A stretch of 64,000 nucleotides of DNA, taken from NCBI GenBank assembly GCA_965226025.1, contig CBDDCD010000003.1:2666001-2730000 (forward strand), read 5' to 3'. Source of the DNA: Moanibacter sp965226025. Lineage in GTDB: Bacteria; Verrucomicrobiota; Verrucomicrobiia; Opitutales; UBA2987. Below the pieces are notes generated by a model. That model worked only from the letters and a program-made list of their open reading frames with translations. It made no database searches and had not been told where the DNA came from. This document shows, in pieces, positions 26,385-35,125 of the stretch. The position numbers and the translations under genes are program-made. The number at the start of each line of letters is the position of its first letter. Within the stretch, counting starts at the first letter, position 1.

Positions 26385-26834
26385 ATGGCAGGGATTGAGG
26401 GAGAGCCGTTTTACGTGGGAGAGTTTCGGCACAGTCTGGACGGTAAGAATCGGGTGACGATACCGTCGAAGTGGCGTTTTTACGGTGATGACAATGACAT
26501 CTATGTAGGGTGGGGGCATCCCGACGGATATATTGCGGTGTATCCTCCGAAGAAGATCGCGGAGTTTCGGGAGCGGATCCGAGGGATCGCAGAGAGCGAC
26601 AGGCAGGGCCAGGGGATACTGAGGCGGCTTTTTGGGAAGGCGCACCAGTTTGGGTGTGACTCGCAGGGGAGGATTAAGCTGCACGAGGTTCTGGTGGGGT
26701 TAGCGGGGCTGACGAAGGCGGTGGTTCTGGTTGGGTTGGGGGAGAGTTTCAACATCTGGAGCGAAGAGGGGTATCGGGCGCATGCGGAAGAGGAATTCGA
26801 CCTGTTATCGGCGATGCGGGAGTTTGGAATTTGA
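26385..26834 (+). CDS. mraZ: Transcriptional regulator MraZ
   Basis: First gene of the dcw cluster. MraZ is a DNA-binding repressor made of two AbrB-like swapped-hairpin domains that form a ring. The protein (149 residues) shows both: FRHSLDGKNRVTIPSKWR (about 14-31) and FGCDSQGRIKLHEVLVGLAG (about 88-107), each with the D-x-K/Q-G-R core. The start is the ATG at 26385 after GGAAAGAGGG. The next ORF starts 3 bp after its stop. The length is normal for the family. Confidence 0.92.
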   Translation: MAGIEGEPFYVGEFRHSLDGKNRVTIPSKWRFYGDDNDIYVGWGHPDGYIAVYPPKKIAEFRERIRGIAESDRQGQGILRRLFGKAHQFGCDSQGRIKLHEVLVGLAGLTKAVVLVGLGESFNIWSEEGYRAHAEEEFDLLSAMREFGI

Positions 26835-26837
26835 GCG

Positions 26838-27056
26838 ATGAGGAGCTTCCTAAACTTGGGTCAGAGGTTGGTTGCAAACGGGATACTGCGGAAGGGAGAG
26901 CCGCGACACTGTTCGGATTGGAAGGTGGGGTATGCAGAAGGGAATCTACCCGGGATACCTCTTCCGGATAGGGAAAAGGTGATGGAAGAGGGAATGATCT
27001 CCCCGGATGCCGCGAGAAGACATCGAGCTCTTGTTAATGTTCTTCGCAATCACTGA
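26838..27056 (+). CDS. Small ORF between mraZ and rsmH
   Basis: A 72-residue hypothetical protein starting 3 bp after mraZ and ending 19 bp before rsmH, so it fills the gap like an operon gene. The N-terminal third is basic and hydrophobic (FLNLGQRLVANGILRKG); the end is SPDAARRHRALVNVLRNH. No motif is recognised and the ribosome site is weak. It could be real or a chance frame in a spacer. Confidence 0.4.
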   Translation: MRSFLNLGQRLVANGILRKGEPRHCSDWKVGYAEGNLPGIPLPDREKVMEEGMISPDAARRHRALVNVLRNH

Positions 27057-27075
27057 GTTTCGGTTTGGCCGCATT

Positions 27076-28005
27076 ATGTCGGAACACATTCCAGTGCTCC
27101 TGGGTGAAGTGTTGGATCTATTCAAACCAGAGAGGCAAGATCGCTTTCTGGATGCGACCTTTGGGGGAGGCGGCCTGACGAGAGCTCTGCTGGAGGCGAC
27201 ACAGGAGACGGAAGTGGTGGCCTTGGACTGTGATCCGGAGGCAGGGCGTCGTTCGGAAATAGTGAGTGCTGAATTCGGTTCTCGATTCCGTTTTCATGAT
27301 GTGAATTTTCGGGACGTCGGAGGCTTAGAGGAGTCCGAATTCGCCGGCGCGATTCTTGATCTGGGATTGTCCACCTATCAGCTGGAGGCGCGCGAGCGAG
27401 GGTTTTCCTTCCAGCATTCGGGCCCGGTCGACATGCGTTTTGATCCCAGAGAGGGCCTCTCCGCGAGTGAATTCCTGGAGCGGGGAGACCGAGGTGAGCT
27501 GGAGCGGGCGGTCCGGGAGTATGGGCAAGAGCGGCGTTGGCGCCGGATCGTGGAGGCGATCGTGGGGGCGAGAGGAACTGGGATTCTGAAAGATACCGCG
27601 AAGCTGGCGGCGTTGGTGAGCAACGCGGTGGGAGGGACGGGGAGGAGGGGCCGGTCTCCGATTCATCCCGCAACTCAGACATTTCAGGGGATTCGCATTG
27701 CGGTGAACAATGAGCTGGAGAATTTGAGGATTACGCTACCTGAGATCTTTGCAAAGCTCCGTTCTAGCGGGGTCCTGGCGGTGATCAGTTTTCACTCCCT
27801 GGAAGATCGAATTGTAAAGCGATACTTTCGCCGCCTGGCGGGATTGGCTGAGCATAAAGGTGATGCCACGCCTAGGCAACTGAAGGAAAAAAGGGCCGAA
27901 CTTCTGACCAAGCGGCCGATCCGAAGCTCGCTTGAAGAGGTGGGTATGAATCCCAGAAGCCGTTCCGCGCGACTGCGGGCGGTTAGGAGGACGGATGGGG
28001 ACTGA
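27076..28005 (+). CDS. rsmH: 16S rRNA m4C1402 methyltransferase
   Basis: RsmH methylates N4 of cytidine 1402 in 16S rRNA with SAM. The 309-residue protein starts at ATG 27076 (SEHIPVLLGEVLD), the usual family opening. It shows the SAM motif FLDATFGGGGLTRALLE, LDCDPEA, AGAILDLGLSTYQLE, the substrate loop VDMRFDPREGLSA, and PATQTFQGIRIAVNNELENL then VISFHSLEDRIVKRYF. The frame extends upstream, but earlier starts add nothing conserved. Second canonical gene of the dcw order. Confidence 0.95.
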   Translation: MSEHIPVLLGEVLDLFKPERQDRFLDATFGGGGLTRALLEATQETEVVALDCDPEAGRRSEIVSAEFGSRFRFHDVNFRDVGGLEESEFAGAILDLGLSTYQLEARERGFSFQHSGPVDMRFDPREGLSASEFLERGDRGELERAVREYGQERRWRRIVEAIVGARGTGILKDTAKLAALVSNAVGGTGRRGRSPIHPATQTFQGIRIAVNNELENLRITLPEIFAKLRSSGVLAVISFHSLEDRIVKRYFRRLAGLAEHKGDATPRQLKEKRAELLTKRPIRSSLEEVGMNPRSRSARLRAVRRTDGD

Positions 28006-28033
28006 GGTCTAACGGTGATTGGGGAATAAATCG

Positions 28034-28189
28034 ATGATGGCAGACCTGAGTGCAGCGAAGCCGGAGCAGATTCGCACTTCGTCGCTGTTTGCGCGAAGTG
28101 GGACGAGGCAGACAAGGTTCGAGACCCGTCGTCGCTGTGCTATGCCGAGGCAGGCGAAGGCGAGGTTTGCTCCGCCGAGTTCTAAGTAA
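28034..28189 (+). CDS. Possible 51-residue basic peptide
   Basis: Double ATG at 28034 and 28037, then an Arg/Lys/Ser/Ala-rich frame ending KARFAPPSSK at TAA 28187. It lies between rsmH and ftsL. Low complexity and the lack of a ribosome site make it doubtful; it may be a spacer. Confidence 0.2.
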   Translation: MMADLSAAKPEQIRTSSLFARSGTRQTRFETRRRCAMPRQAKARFAPPSSK

Positions 28190-28231
28190 GCCTACTTTAA
28201 ACCGAATCAGATAACAATCAAGTAGATTCGA

Positions 28232-28657
28232 ATGGATGGTAATTCAGAAGGTCCAATAGGTGAGCCTGGTAGCGGGCTGTTCCTCTACCGAGCGCTCACC
28301 CTGGTTATGTTGACTCTCATGGTCGCGGTCGGGAGCGGGTTGATCGTCGTATGGCAACGGCGTCAGATCTCCGAGTCCGCCCTGCGAAGTGCCGAGTATG
28401 AATTGCAGCTGGCGGCATTGGATAGGCGGATTCAGGAACTCGACGCCCAGACGGCTTCGAAGCACCAACCGGAATACCTCAAGAGATTGAATGAGAAGCA
28501 CGGACTTGGGCTGGCTTGGCCGGTTGAGGAACAGGTATTCTATATATTGCCCGCAGAAGAGCAGACCCTTCCCTTTTGGAGTCGTGAGCAGACCGAGAGC
28601 AATAGCTTCGACATTGCTCTGATGGAATCGATCAAAGGGGAGAGGTTCCAAGAGTGA
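28232..28657 (+). CDS. ftsL: FtsL-like division protein
   Basis: A 141-residue bitopic protein. A short cytosolic N-terminus is followed by a membrane helix (about 19-42, ending LIVVWQRR) and a periplasmic coiled coil (about 45-85). That topology, size and place directly before ftsI define FtsL, which with FtsB and FtsQ activates FtsWI. Sequence is poorly conserved in this family, so the call rests on architecture and context. Its stop overlaps the ftsI GTG by 4 bp, so translation is probably coupled. Confidence 0.75.
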   Translation: MDGNSEGPIGEPGSGLFLYRALTLVMLTLMVAVGSGLIVVWQRRQISESALRSAEYELQLAALDRRIQELDAQTASKHQPEYLKRLNEKHGLGLAWPVEEQVFYILPAEEQTLPFWSREQTESNSFDIALMESIKGERFQE

Positions 28658-30438
28658 GCGGCGACTACCCGACGAACTGGAGGGTGAGAATGGTGGCCCT
28701 CGGGATCCTTGTCTCTTTTCTGGGCATCCTGGTCCGCCTTTACTACCTCCACATTTGGGAGGGCGACAGGCTGGTGTCCATGATTGAACGAAGCCGGATC
28801 GATGTGGAGGTGCTTACCGCCCGGCGAGGTGCTATTTACGATGCTCGGGGAAGTGTCCTTGCCGCTACCCGCACAACGGTCGAAGTCGGAATCGATCCAC
28901 AGAGTTTGGATCCATCGGACGTCACGAAGATTCCTCGACTCGCCGATATCACGGGTGTTCCGACAGGGGAGTTGCGTCGCACTTTCGAAAGGGCCCGAGC
29001 GGACAAGGAGGCCGACCCATCAGAAACGCGCGGCAAGGTTAGATGGAGGAAGCTGGCCGAGGGAATCGACGAAGCGAGCTACCAGGAGGTTATGCAGCTC
29101 GGAATCAGCGGCCTCTACGGAAATCGGGAGTTCGAGCGTTATTACCCGGGCCGGACGTTGGCCGCGCACGTCGTCGGTTTTGTCAACAAAGAGGACCGCG
29201 CGGTGATCGGAATTGAAAAGCAGATGGATTTCTACCTTCGGGGTCAGGACGGGTGGCGCGAAACGGAGCGGGACGGGCGGCGACGCGAGTTGCCCCACTT
29301 CAGGTTCAGGGAAGTCTCACCGCGGGACGGGCTCAACGTCGAGACCACCATCGACTCTTTTGTCCAGCACCTGGTCGAGGAAGAGATCGAGAACCTGGTG
29401 GCAACCTACAACCCGAGTTCGGCAACCATCATTGTGAGCGAACCGGCCACGGGATTTGTTGCCGCCCTGGCCAATACGCCCACTTTCGATCCCAATCGCT
29501 TCTGGAAACACCCTATCCACACCCATCGAAATCGAGCCCTGGCCGACATTTTCGAACCGGGTTCCACCTTCAAGATCGTCGCGGCGAGCGGAGCCCTGAA
29601 TGAAGAGATCGTGGAGCCGGGAACGAGACTCGACTGCAGCTTGGAGGCTGTCCTCTATCATGGACAAGTGGTGGAATTGCCGGTTGACGATCATCCCTTT
29701 GGAATCCTCACGGTCCGGGAGATCGTATCAAAATCGAGCAACCGGGGTGCGGCTCAGTTGGGGATGCTTCTGGGCAGGGAGGAGATGCGTCAGTACGCTT
29801 CCTCCTTCGGATTCGGGGAGCAAACGACTATTCGATTGGGAGGAGAGGTAAAGGGGCTTCTGCATCAGGTGAGCGACTGGGATAGGCTGACCATCAGCCG
29901 CCTTCCGATCGGCCATGCAGTTGGAGTGACGGCGCTGCAGATGCACTTCGCGATGTCGGTTATTGCGAACGGCGGAATCCTCATGACTCCCCAAGTACTG
30001 AGGCGTGTGTTTGACGAGGGGGGGAACACGGTCGCGCGATTCGAACCAAGAGCCCGCCGGCGTGTGATCAGTCAGCCTACGGCTTGGACGATGCGCCAGG
30101 TCCTAAGAGAGGTCGTCTCGCCGGAGGGGACGGCGTCGAAGGCAGCGATGGAAGGATACGACGTCGCCGGAAAGACGGGGACCGCCCGAAAGATCGTCAA
30201 CGGACGCTATTCGGCGCACCACCACATTGCCTCCTTCATCGGCTTTTTTCCGGCCCGGAATCCGAGACTCCTGATCAGCGTGATGATTGATGAACCTCGA
30301 GTTCAGGGTGTAGCCTATGGCGGTCGCGTTGCAGCTCCAGTTTTCAAGTCCCTGGCTGAAAGTCTGGTTCGGTATTATGGAATCAAACCGGAGGGCAGTT
30401 TGAAGGAGCTGTACGTTTGGAAAGGAGCGATGGATTGA
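28654..30438 (+). CDS. ftsI: Division-specific peptidoglycan transpeptidase (PBP3)
   Basis: Cross-links septal peptidoglycan in the periplasm. The 594-residue protein has a short cytosolic N-terminus, a membrane anchor (about 12-33), a dimerisation domain starting RRGAIYDARGSVLA, and a transpeptidase domain with all three motifs: SxxK in EPGSTFKI (Ser304, Lys307), SSN (361-363) and KTGT (507-510). There are no PASTA domains. Start GTG 28654 overlaps ftsL. A family 1 hairpin repeat begins 2 bp after its stop. Confidence 0.95.
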   Translation: MSGDYPTNWRVRMVALGILVSFLGILVRLYYLHIWEGDRLVSMIERSRIDVEVLTARRGAIYDARGSVLAATRTTVEVGIDPQSLDPSDVTKIPRLADITGVPTGELRRTFERARADKEADPSETRGKVRWRKLAEGIDEASYQEVMQLGISGLYGNREFERYYPGRTLAAHVVGFVNKEDRAVIGIEKQMDFYLRGQDGWRETERDGRRRELPHFRFREVSPRDGLNVETTIDSFVQHLVEEEIENLVATYNPSSATIIVSEPATGFVAALANTPTFDPNRFWKHPIHTHRNRALADIFEPGSTFKIVAASGALNEEIVEPGTRLDCSLEAVLYHGQVVELPVDDHPFGILTVREIVSKSSNRGAAQLGMLLGREEMRQYASSFGFGEQTTIRLGGEVKGLLHQVSDWDRLTISRLPIGHAVGVTALQMHFAMSVIANGGILMTPQVLRRVFDEGGNTVARFEPRARRRVISQPTAWTMRQVLREVVSPEGTASKAAMEGYDVAGKTGTARKIVNGRYSAHHHIASFIGFFPARNPRLLISVMIDEPRVQGVAYGGRVAAPVFKSLAESLVRYYGIKPEGSLKELYVWKGAMD

Positions 30439-30440
30439 GG

Positions 30441-30509
30441 CTAGGAGCCTGTCGGTCTCTGTTCTCGAACTGCTGTGCAGAATGTAAACCTACTCCGACA
30501 GGCTCCTAG
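30441..30509. repeat. Hairpin repeat family 1, copy B (ftsI-murE junction)
   Basis: Perfect 15-bp arms CTAGGAGCCTGTCGG and CCGACAGGCTCCTAG around 39 bp, 2 bp after the ftsI stop and 40 bp before the murE start. It may attenuate or process the dcw transcript. Confidence 0.85.
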
Positions 30510-30549
30510 CAGATTCCGAGCCGTAGATGAGTGGGTAATTCCGCGACTG

Positions 30550-32034
30550 ATGGCCAACGATCTGAAATCTCTGTTCAGAGATCTACCCGTGCGATCTTTT
30601 TCAGGTGACTGGAAGACGGCTGTGGGTGGTATCAATTCGGACAGCCGAAGAGTGGGGCCGGAGGCCTTGTTTTTCGCTATCAAAGGGTTGCACACAGATG
30701 GGAATCTATTCGTCCAAGAGGCGATCGGCAGGGGCGCGCGAGCGATCGTGACGGAGGGCCCAGCCGGGAAAATCGGCAACCTTTCGTTTCTCGAAGTCGA
30801 GGATATCCGGAGAGTGATGGCGGAGGTGGCCCGCAGATTTTTCGGCAACCCTGAGGAGGATCTGGAATTGGTCGGGATAACCGGCACCAACGGAAAGACG
30901 ACAGTCTCTTTTCTGACCCGCTTTCTATTGCGGGAGGCGCAGGCCGAGGCGGGAATAATCGGAACCGTCAAGTACGACCTCGGCCAGCGAACAATACCTG
31001 CGAGTAGAACGACCCCCGATCCCATCGAGATCCATTCCATGCTGGACCAGATGCGGAAGTCGGGTTGCGGCTACGGTATTCTCGAAGTGAGCTCACACGG
31101 GATCGAACAACAGCGAGTCGATGGTATTGGGTTTCAGGTTTGCGCATTCCTCAATCTCACTCGGGATCACCTCGAATACCACTCTTCGATGGAGAGATAT
31201 TTCGAAGTCAAACGACGGCTCTTTAACGGCGGAATCGGTAGCGCTCCGGAAATCGCCGTGATCAATGTCGACGACCCCTACGGTAAGCGTTTGATCGAAG
31301 ATATCCCTAGCGAAATCCGGACGATTCGAATCGGCGAGGATGCCTCGGCAGACCTGAGCGCTGGAGACATCGAACTCGATGACCGTGGCTGTCGTTTCAC
31401 GCTCCGTTGGCCCGAAGGTAGAAAGGGTGTGAACGCGCCTCTCCTCGGTCGCTTTAACGTGAATAATTGTCTCGCCTCTTTTGCGATCTGTTACGCCCTC
31501 GGTTTTGATCTCGAGACCCTAGCGGCCGGCTTGGAACGGTTTCCCGGCGTACCCGGCCGGCTGGAAAGGGTAGAAGCCGGACAGCCCTACAATCTACTGG
31601 TCGACTACGCTCACACGGATGACGCGCTCTCGAATGTGCTGACGATGCTGCGAACGATTACCAAGGGCAGAGTCCTCGTCGTTTTCGGATGTGGCGGCGA
31701 CCGCGATCGGGAAAAGCGACCATTGATGACCCGTGCCGTTAACAAGAACTGCGACCGATCGTGGGCCACTTCCGATAATCCGCGCGGAGAATCCATTGCG
31801 GCCATTTTTGCTGATATGAGGAAAGGTGTAGTCGAGGAGGACCGGATCGAATTCGTGGAGGATCGGCGTCGGGCAATCAGTCTCGCGATCGATCAGGCTG
31901 AGCAGGGTGATTCTCTTCTGATCGCGGGAAAAGGGCACGAGACTTTCCAGGAATTCGGCGATTCGGTTGTGCCTTTCGACGATCGAATGGTGGCCCGGGA
32001 ACTGGTGGAAGCGAAGGGGGGGGTGGGATCCTGA
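30550..32034 (+). CDS. murE: UDP-MurNAc-tripeptide ligase MurE (meso-DAP type)
   Basis: Adds the third stem residue to UDP-MurNAc-L-Ala-D-Glu, using ATP in the cytosol. The 494-residue protein has the Mur ligase P-loop GITGTNGKTTVS (about 109-120), the EVSSHG and LNLTRDHLEYH blocks, YFEVKRRLF with the lysine that is usually carbamylated, and GCGGDRDREKRPLM. DNPRGE near 409-414 is the signature of meso-diaminopimelate specificity. The start is the ATG at 30550 (MANDLKSLF); upstream codons lie in the repeat. Confidence 0.95.
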   Translation: MANDLKSLFRDLPVRSFSGDWKTAVGGINSDSRRVGPEALFFAIKGLHTDGNLFVQEAIGRGARAIVTEGPAGKIGNLSFLEVEDIRRVMAEVARRFFGNPEEDLELVGITGTNGKTTVSFLTRFLLREAQAEAGIIGTVKYDLGQRTIPASRTTPDPIEIHSMLDQMRKSGCGYGILEVSSHGIEQQRVDGIGFQVCAFLNLTRDHLEYHSSMERYFEVKRRLFNGGIGSAPEIAVINVDDPYGKRLIEDIPSEIRTIRIGEDASADLSAGDIELDDRGCRFTLRWPEGRKGVNAPLLGRFNVNNCLASFAICYALGFDLETLAAGLERFPGVPGRLERVEAGQPYNLLVDYAHTDDALSNVLTMLRTITKGRVLVVFGCGGDRDREKRPLMTRAVNKNCDRSWATSDNPRGESIAAIFADMRKGVVEEDRIEFVEDRRRAISLAIDQAEQGDSLLIAGKGHETFQEFGDSVVPFDDRMVARELVEAKGGVGS

Positions 32035-32036
32035 CT

Positions 32037-32420
32037 TTGAAAAAAAAACCACGAATGGACACGAATGAAGAGGGATTGACCGCGGATTCGAGCCGTCTTC
32101 GCTTCGCTTCGCCGAGCCAGGGGAAAACGCGGATTGGGCGAGGGAAGAATAGCTTTCGAGGATGTCCTAGAGGCCGCCAGGATGGAGGGGCGAGGGCCCT
32201 CGAGCCCTTGATCGAACTGAGAGCCGAGGCCCTGACCCATTCGGCTGTATGCCTTGGGCTCGAGGGCCCTCGCCCCTCCAAAGCTGCAACCAAAAGTGCA
32301 CAGAGAATAACCACGGAGAGCACGGAGAAGAGAATGAAAACCGCTCTAAAGTTTCCTCCGTGTCTCCGTGCCCTCTGTGGTTCGTCTTTCTCTTCGCGCA
32401 CTTTTGGTTGCCCGTTCGAG
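32037..32420. repeat. Composite inverted-repeat region between murE and murF
   Basis: The 500-bp gap 32035-32538 carries two stacked inverted repeats. One has 24-bp perfect arms at 32183-32206 and 32257-32280 (core GAGGGCCCTCGAGCCC). The second has CCAAAAGTGC (32290-32299) facing GCACTTTTGG (near 32398-32407), with inner arms ACCACGGAGAGCACGGA and TCCGTGCCCTCTGTGGT. No ORF is convincing. Confidence 0.75.
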
Positions 32421-32538
32421 AACCTCAGGGCCCCTAGTCCGTCGAGGGGCGGCTTCGCTGCGCTAGTCCCTCCGTGGTTCTCTTCGTTTTCTAGTAAAAG
32501 GCAGTACTCGACGAGTATCCTGAGATACCTATCCAAAT

Positions 32539-33960
32539 ATGCCCGAATTTAGTGCAGAGCAGCTGATGGGGTGGTCATCGGGCCGTTGGTTTCAGGGCCG
32601 TCCGGATCTGGTATCTGGATTCTCGATCGATACCCGCAAGCTGCGGAAGGGCGACCTGTTCGTTGCGCTTAAGACGGAGAGGCGGGACGGTCACGATTTC
32701 CTCGAATCGGCGCGTTCACGAGGAGCGTCGGGAGCGTTGGTTTCGGCGGTCAACGATCAAGTTCGGCTACCCCAACTGGAGGTGGGTGATCCGCTCGGCG
32801 CCCTCCAGAACGTCGCTGCATCCTGGCGCCGCAGGTTCCCCAACCCGGTCATCGGAATCACCGGTAGCTGTGGAAAGACCTCGACGAGAGAATTACTCGC
32901 GAAGCTGCTGGGTGATACGGGTGTGCATCGCACGAAGGAGAACAGCAATAACCAGATCGGGGTGCCGCTGACTCTTCTGGAGGTCGATCCCTCTCGCCAC
33001 CGTTTTGCTGTGGTGGAAGCCGGATCCAATTCCCCCGGGGAGATCGAGGTTCTAGCGAGGCTGATAGATTGCAACGAGAGTCTCATCACGGGAGTAGCAC
33101 CGGCCCATATTGGAAACTTTGGAACGGTCGAGAAGATCGCAGCCGAGAAGGCGCAATTGGGAAAGTATACACGGTCGGACGGAAACGTGATTTTTCCCGG
33201 CTCCTGTGCGAAGTTCTCCTGCTTCGAGGATTTTTCAGCCACATCAATCATTCTGGTTCCGGATTCCCTTCCGGAACCGATTCCACAGTTCAATAGCAAA
33301 GTAGTCTATTGGACTGAATATCGCCACACGCCCATGAATGGCGGCTGTCGGATTGAACTCCGGCAGCCGCCTTCTTTTCCGCGACGGTTCGAAGTTCCCT
33401 TTTTTAGTCCGGGGATGTTGGCCAACGCCGCCCTAGCGATTGTGGTGGCTACAGTCGTTGGGAGGAGCGATGAGGAAATAAGCGAGGGATTGCGAAGTTG
33501 GAAGCCTCCCCTCTTTCGGGGTGAATTTCGATCTCACGGAGACCAACTCTATTATATCGATTGCTACAATGCGAATCCGGCCTCGATGGAGGATGCGTTT
33601 TCGGCATTCTCTCTCTTTGCTCCTCCCGAGAAGGCGAGACTTTACATTCTTGGGTGCATGGCGGAATTGGGTGAGCTCTCCCCGCGTCTGCATCGTGAGG
33701 TCGGGGGCCGGCTACAGTTGAGGATGGAAGACAAGGCCGTGCTACTGGGGGACGATTCCGGGCATTTCAAGGAGGGAATGATCGCGGCCGGTGCACACGA
33801 ATCGCAGATTAAGATCCCGGACTCTCTGGAGGAAATCGATGCGGTCCTGGAATCGTTTCGCGGCGCCGTCTTCCTGAAAGGCAGCCGAGTTTATCGATTG
33901 GAAAGACTGATCCCGGAAGGGGCCAGGGGGATGGAGAAACCAGAGGAGGAAGCATGTTAA
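32539..33960 (+). CDS. murF: UDP-MurNAc-tripeptide D-Ala-D-Ala ligase
   Basis: Adds D-Ala-D-Ala to make UDP-MurNAc-pentapeptide. The 473-residue protein has the N-terminal domain ending SIDTRKLRKGDLFVALK, P-loop GITGSCGKTSTRELL (about 109-123), the KENSNNQIGVPLTLL block, EAGSNSPGEIEVL, GVAPAHIGNFGTVE, and the C-terminal DCYNANPASMEDAF with ILGCMAELGELS. All are family hallmarks. The stop overlaps the mraY start by 7 bp. Confidence 0.95.
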   Translation: MPEFSAEQLMGWSSGRWFQGRPDLVSGFSIDTRKLRKGDLFVALKTERRDGHDFLESARSRGASGALVSAVNDQVRLPQLEVGDPLGALQNVAASWRRRFPNPVIGITGSCGKTSTRELLAKLLGDTGVHRTKENSNNQIGVPLTLLEVDPSRHRFAVVEAGSNSPGEIEVLARLIDCNESLITGVAPAHIGNFGTVEKIAAEKAQLGKYTRSDGNVIFPGSCAKFSCFEDFSATSIILVPDSLPEPIPQFNSKVVYWTEYRHTPMNGGCRIELRQPPSFPRRFEVPFFSPGMLANAALAIVVATVVGRSDEEISEGLRSWKPPLFRGEFRSHGDQLYYIDCYNANPASMEDAFSAFSLFAPPEKARLYILGCMAELGELSPRLHREVGGRLQLRMEDKAVLLGDDSGHFKEGMIAAGAHESQIKIPDSLEEIDAVLESFRGAVFLKGSRVYRLERLIPEGARGMEKPEEEAC

Positions 33961-35054
33961 GCTATCTGGCAGAATACGATGCCCTCTTCGGTCCTCTCCG
34001 GCTTTTCCGCTACATTACTCTGCGAAGCGTCATGGCTGCGGCCACCGCCCTCGCTATCGGATTTGCGATAGGACCCTGGCTTCTGGCCAGTTTGCGACGA
34101 TTCGGACTGGCTCAGACGCTCCGGAATGACAGGGAAGTCGGGAGGCTGGCGGAACTCCATGCAGAGAAGAGAGACACTCCTACGATGGGGGGCCTGTTGA
34201 TTTTCCTTTCTCTTACGGTGAGCACGGTTCTCTGGGCGAGGCCGAATATATACGTGCTAGTGGCCCTTTTCGTGTTCGCCGGGCTGACTCTGATTGGATT
34301 CATCGACGACTACAAGAAGGTGACGCAGCGAAGCAGCAGAGGGGTGCCGGGCGGAATCAAGCTCATCGCTCAGGCCGTCATCACCTTCGCGGCCCTTGGT
34401 CTACTTCTGGCAAACGAGCTCTCTTCCTCGAAGATAGGAGAGATCTGGATTCCCTTCCTGAAAATGCCTCTCCTCGAAAGTGCGCCCTTATGGCTCCTCG
34501 CCTCCTTCTTCTTTCTCGTGCTGGCCGGCTCAAGCAATGCGATCAATCTTACGGATGGGATCGACGGGCTGGCCATCGGATGCACCATCAACGTTTTCCT
34601 TGTCTACGGGATCATGGCCTATGCTGCCGGCCATGCCATAATCGCCGACTATCTCCTGGTGAGCAACGTATCGGGAACCGGTGAACTCGCGGTTCTGTGT
34701 GCGGCGACCGTGGGTGCGAGTCTCGCTTTTCTTTGGTACAATGCCCATCCCGCCGAGGTTTTTATGGGCGACACCGGCTCACTCGCTCTAGGAGGTCTTA
34801 TCGGTGTTGTCGCGCTGATGATTCATCAACCGATGACCCTTGTTATGGTGGGGGGAATCTTTGTTTTGGAAGCCCTTTCCGTCATCATTCAAGTGGTCTC
34901 ATTCAAGACTCGGAGGAAGCGGGTCTTTCGCATGGCGCCGCTTCATCATCACTTCGAACTGGCGGGTTGGGCAGAATCTAAAGTGGTGGTTCGATTTTGG
35001 ATCCTCTCTCTAATATTCGCCTTCTCCGGACTGGCCACCCTCAAGCTGCGGTGA
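33954..35054 (+). CDS. mraY: Phospho-MurNAc-pentapeptide transferase (lipid I synthase)
   Basis: Moves phospho-MurNAc-pentapeptide onto undecaprenyl phosphate at the inner membrane. The 366-residue protein has about ten membrane helices and the catalytic markers KRDTPTMGGLLIF, LIGFIDDYKK (DD), NAINLTDGIDGLAIG, EVFMGDTGSLALGG and the RMAPLHHHFELAGW loop. The length matches the family. ATG 33954 lies inside the end of murF. Confidence 0.96.
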   Translation: MLSYLAEYDALFGPLRLFRYITLRSVMAAATALAIGFAIGPWLLASLRRFGLAQTLRNDREVGRLAELHAEKRDTPTMGGLLIFLSLTVSTVLWARPNIYVLVALFVFAGLTLIGFIDDYKKVTQRSSRGVPGGIKLIAQAVITFAALGLLLANELSSSKIGEIWIPFLKMPLLESAPLWLLASFFFLVLAGSSNAINLTDGIDGLAIGCTINVFLVYGIMAYAAGHAIIADYLLVSNVSGTGELAVLCAATVGASLAFLWYNAHPAEVFMGDTGSLALGGLIGVVALMIHQPMTLVMVGGIFVLEALSVIIQVVSFKTRRKRVFRMAPLHHHFELAGWAESKVVVRFWILSLIFAFSGLATLKLR

Positions 35055-35125
35055 AGATCCGCGCCATACTCAGTACTCGAATTGGAGTACTGAGGATTGA
35101 GAAAAAATCGAAAATCAGGTAGGAT

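Noticed and set aside
32539..33960. Possibility that this Mur ligase is the missing MurC
   Set aside because: DCYNANPASM, KENSNNQIGVPLTL and the D-Ala-D-Ala ligase type C-terminus are MurF features.
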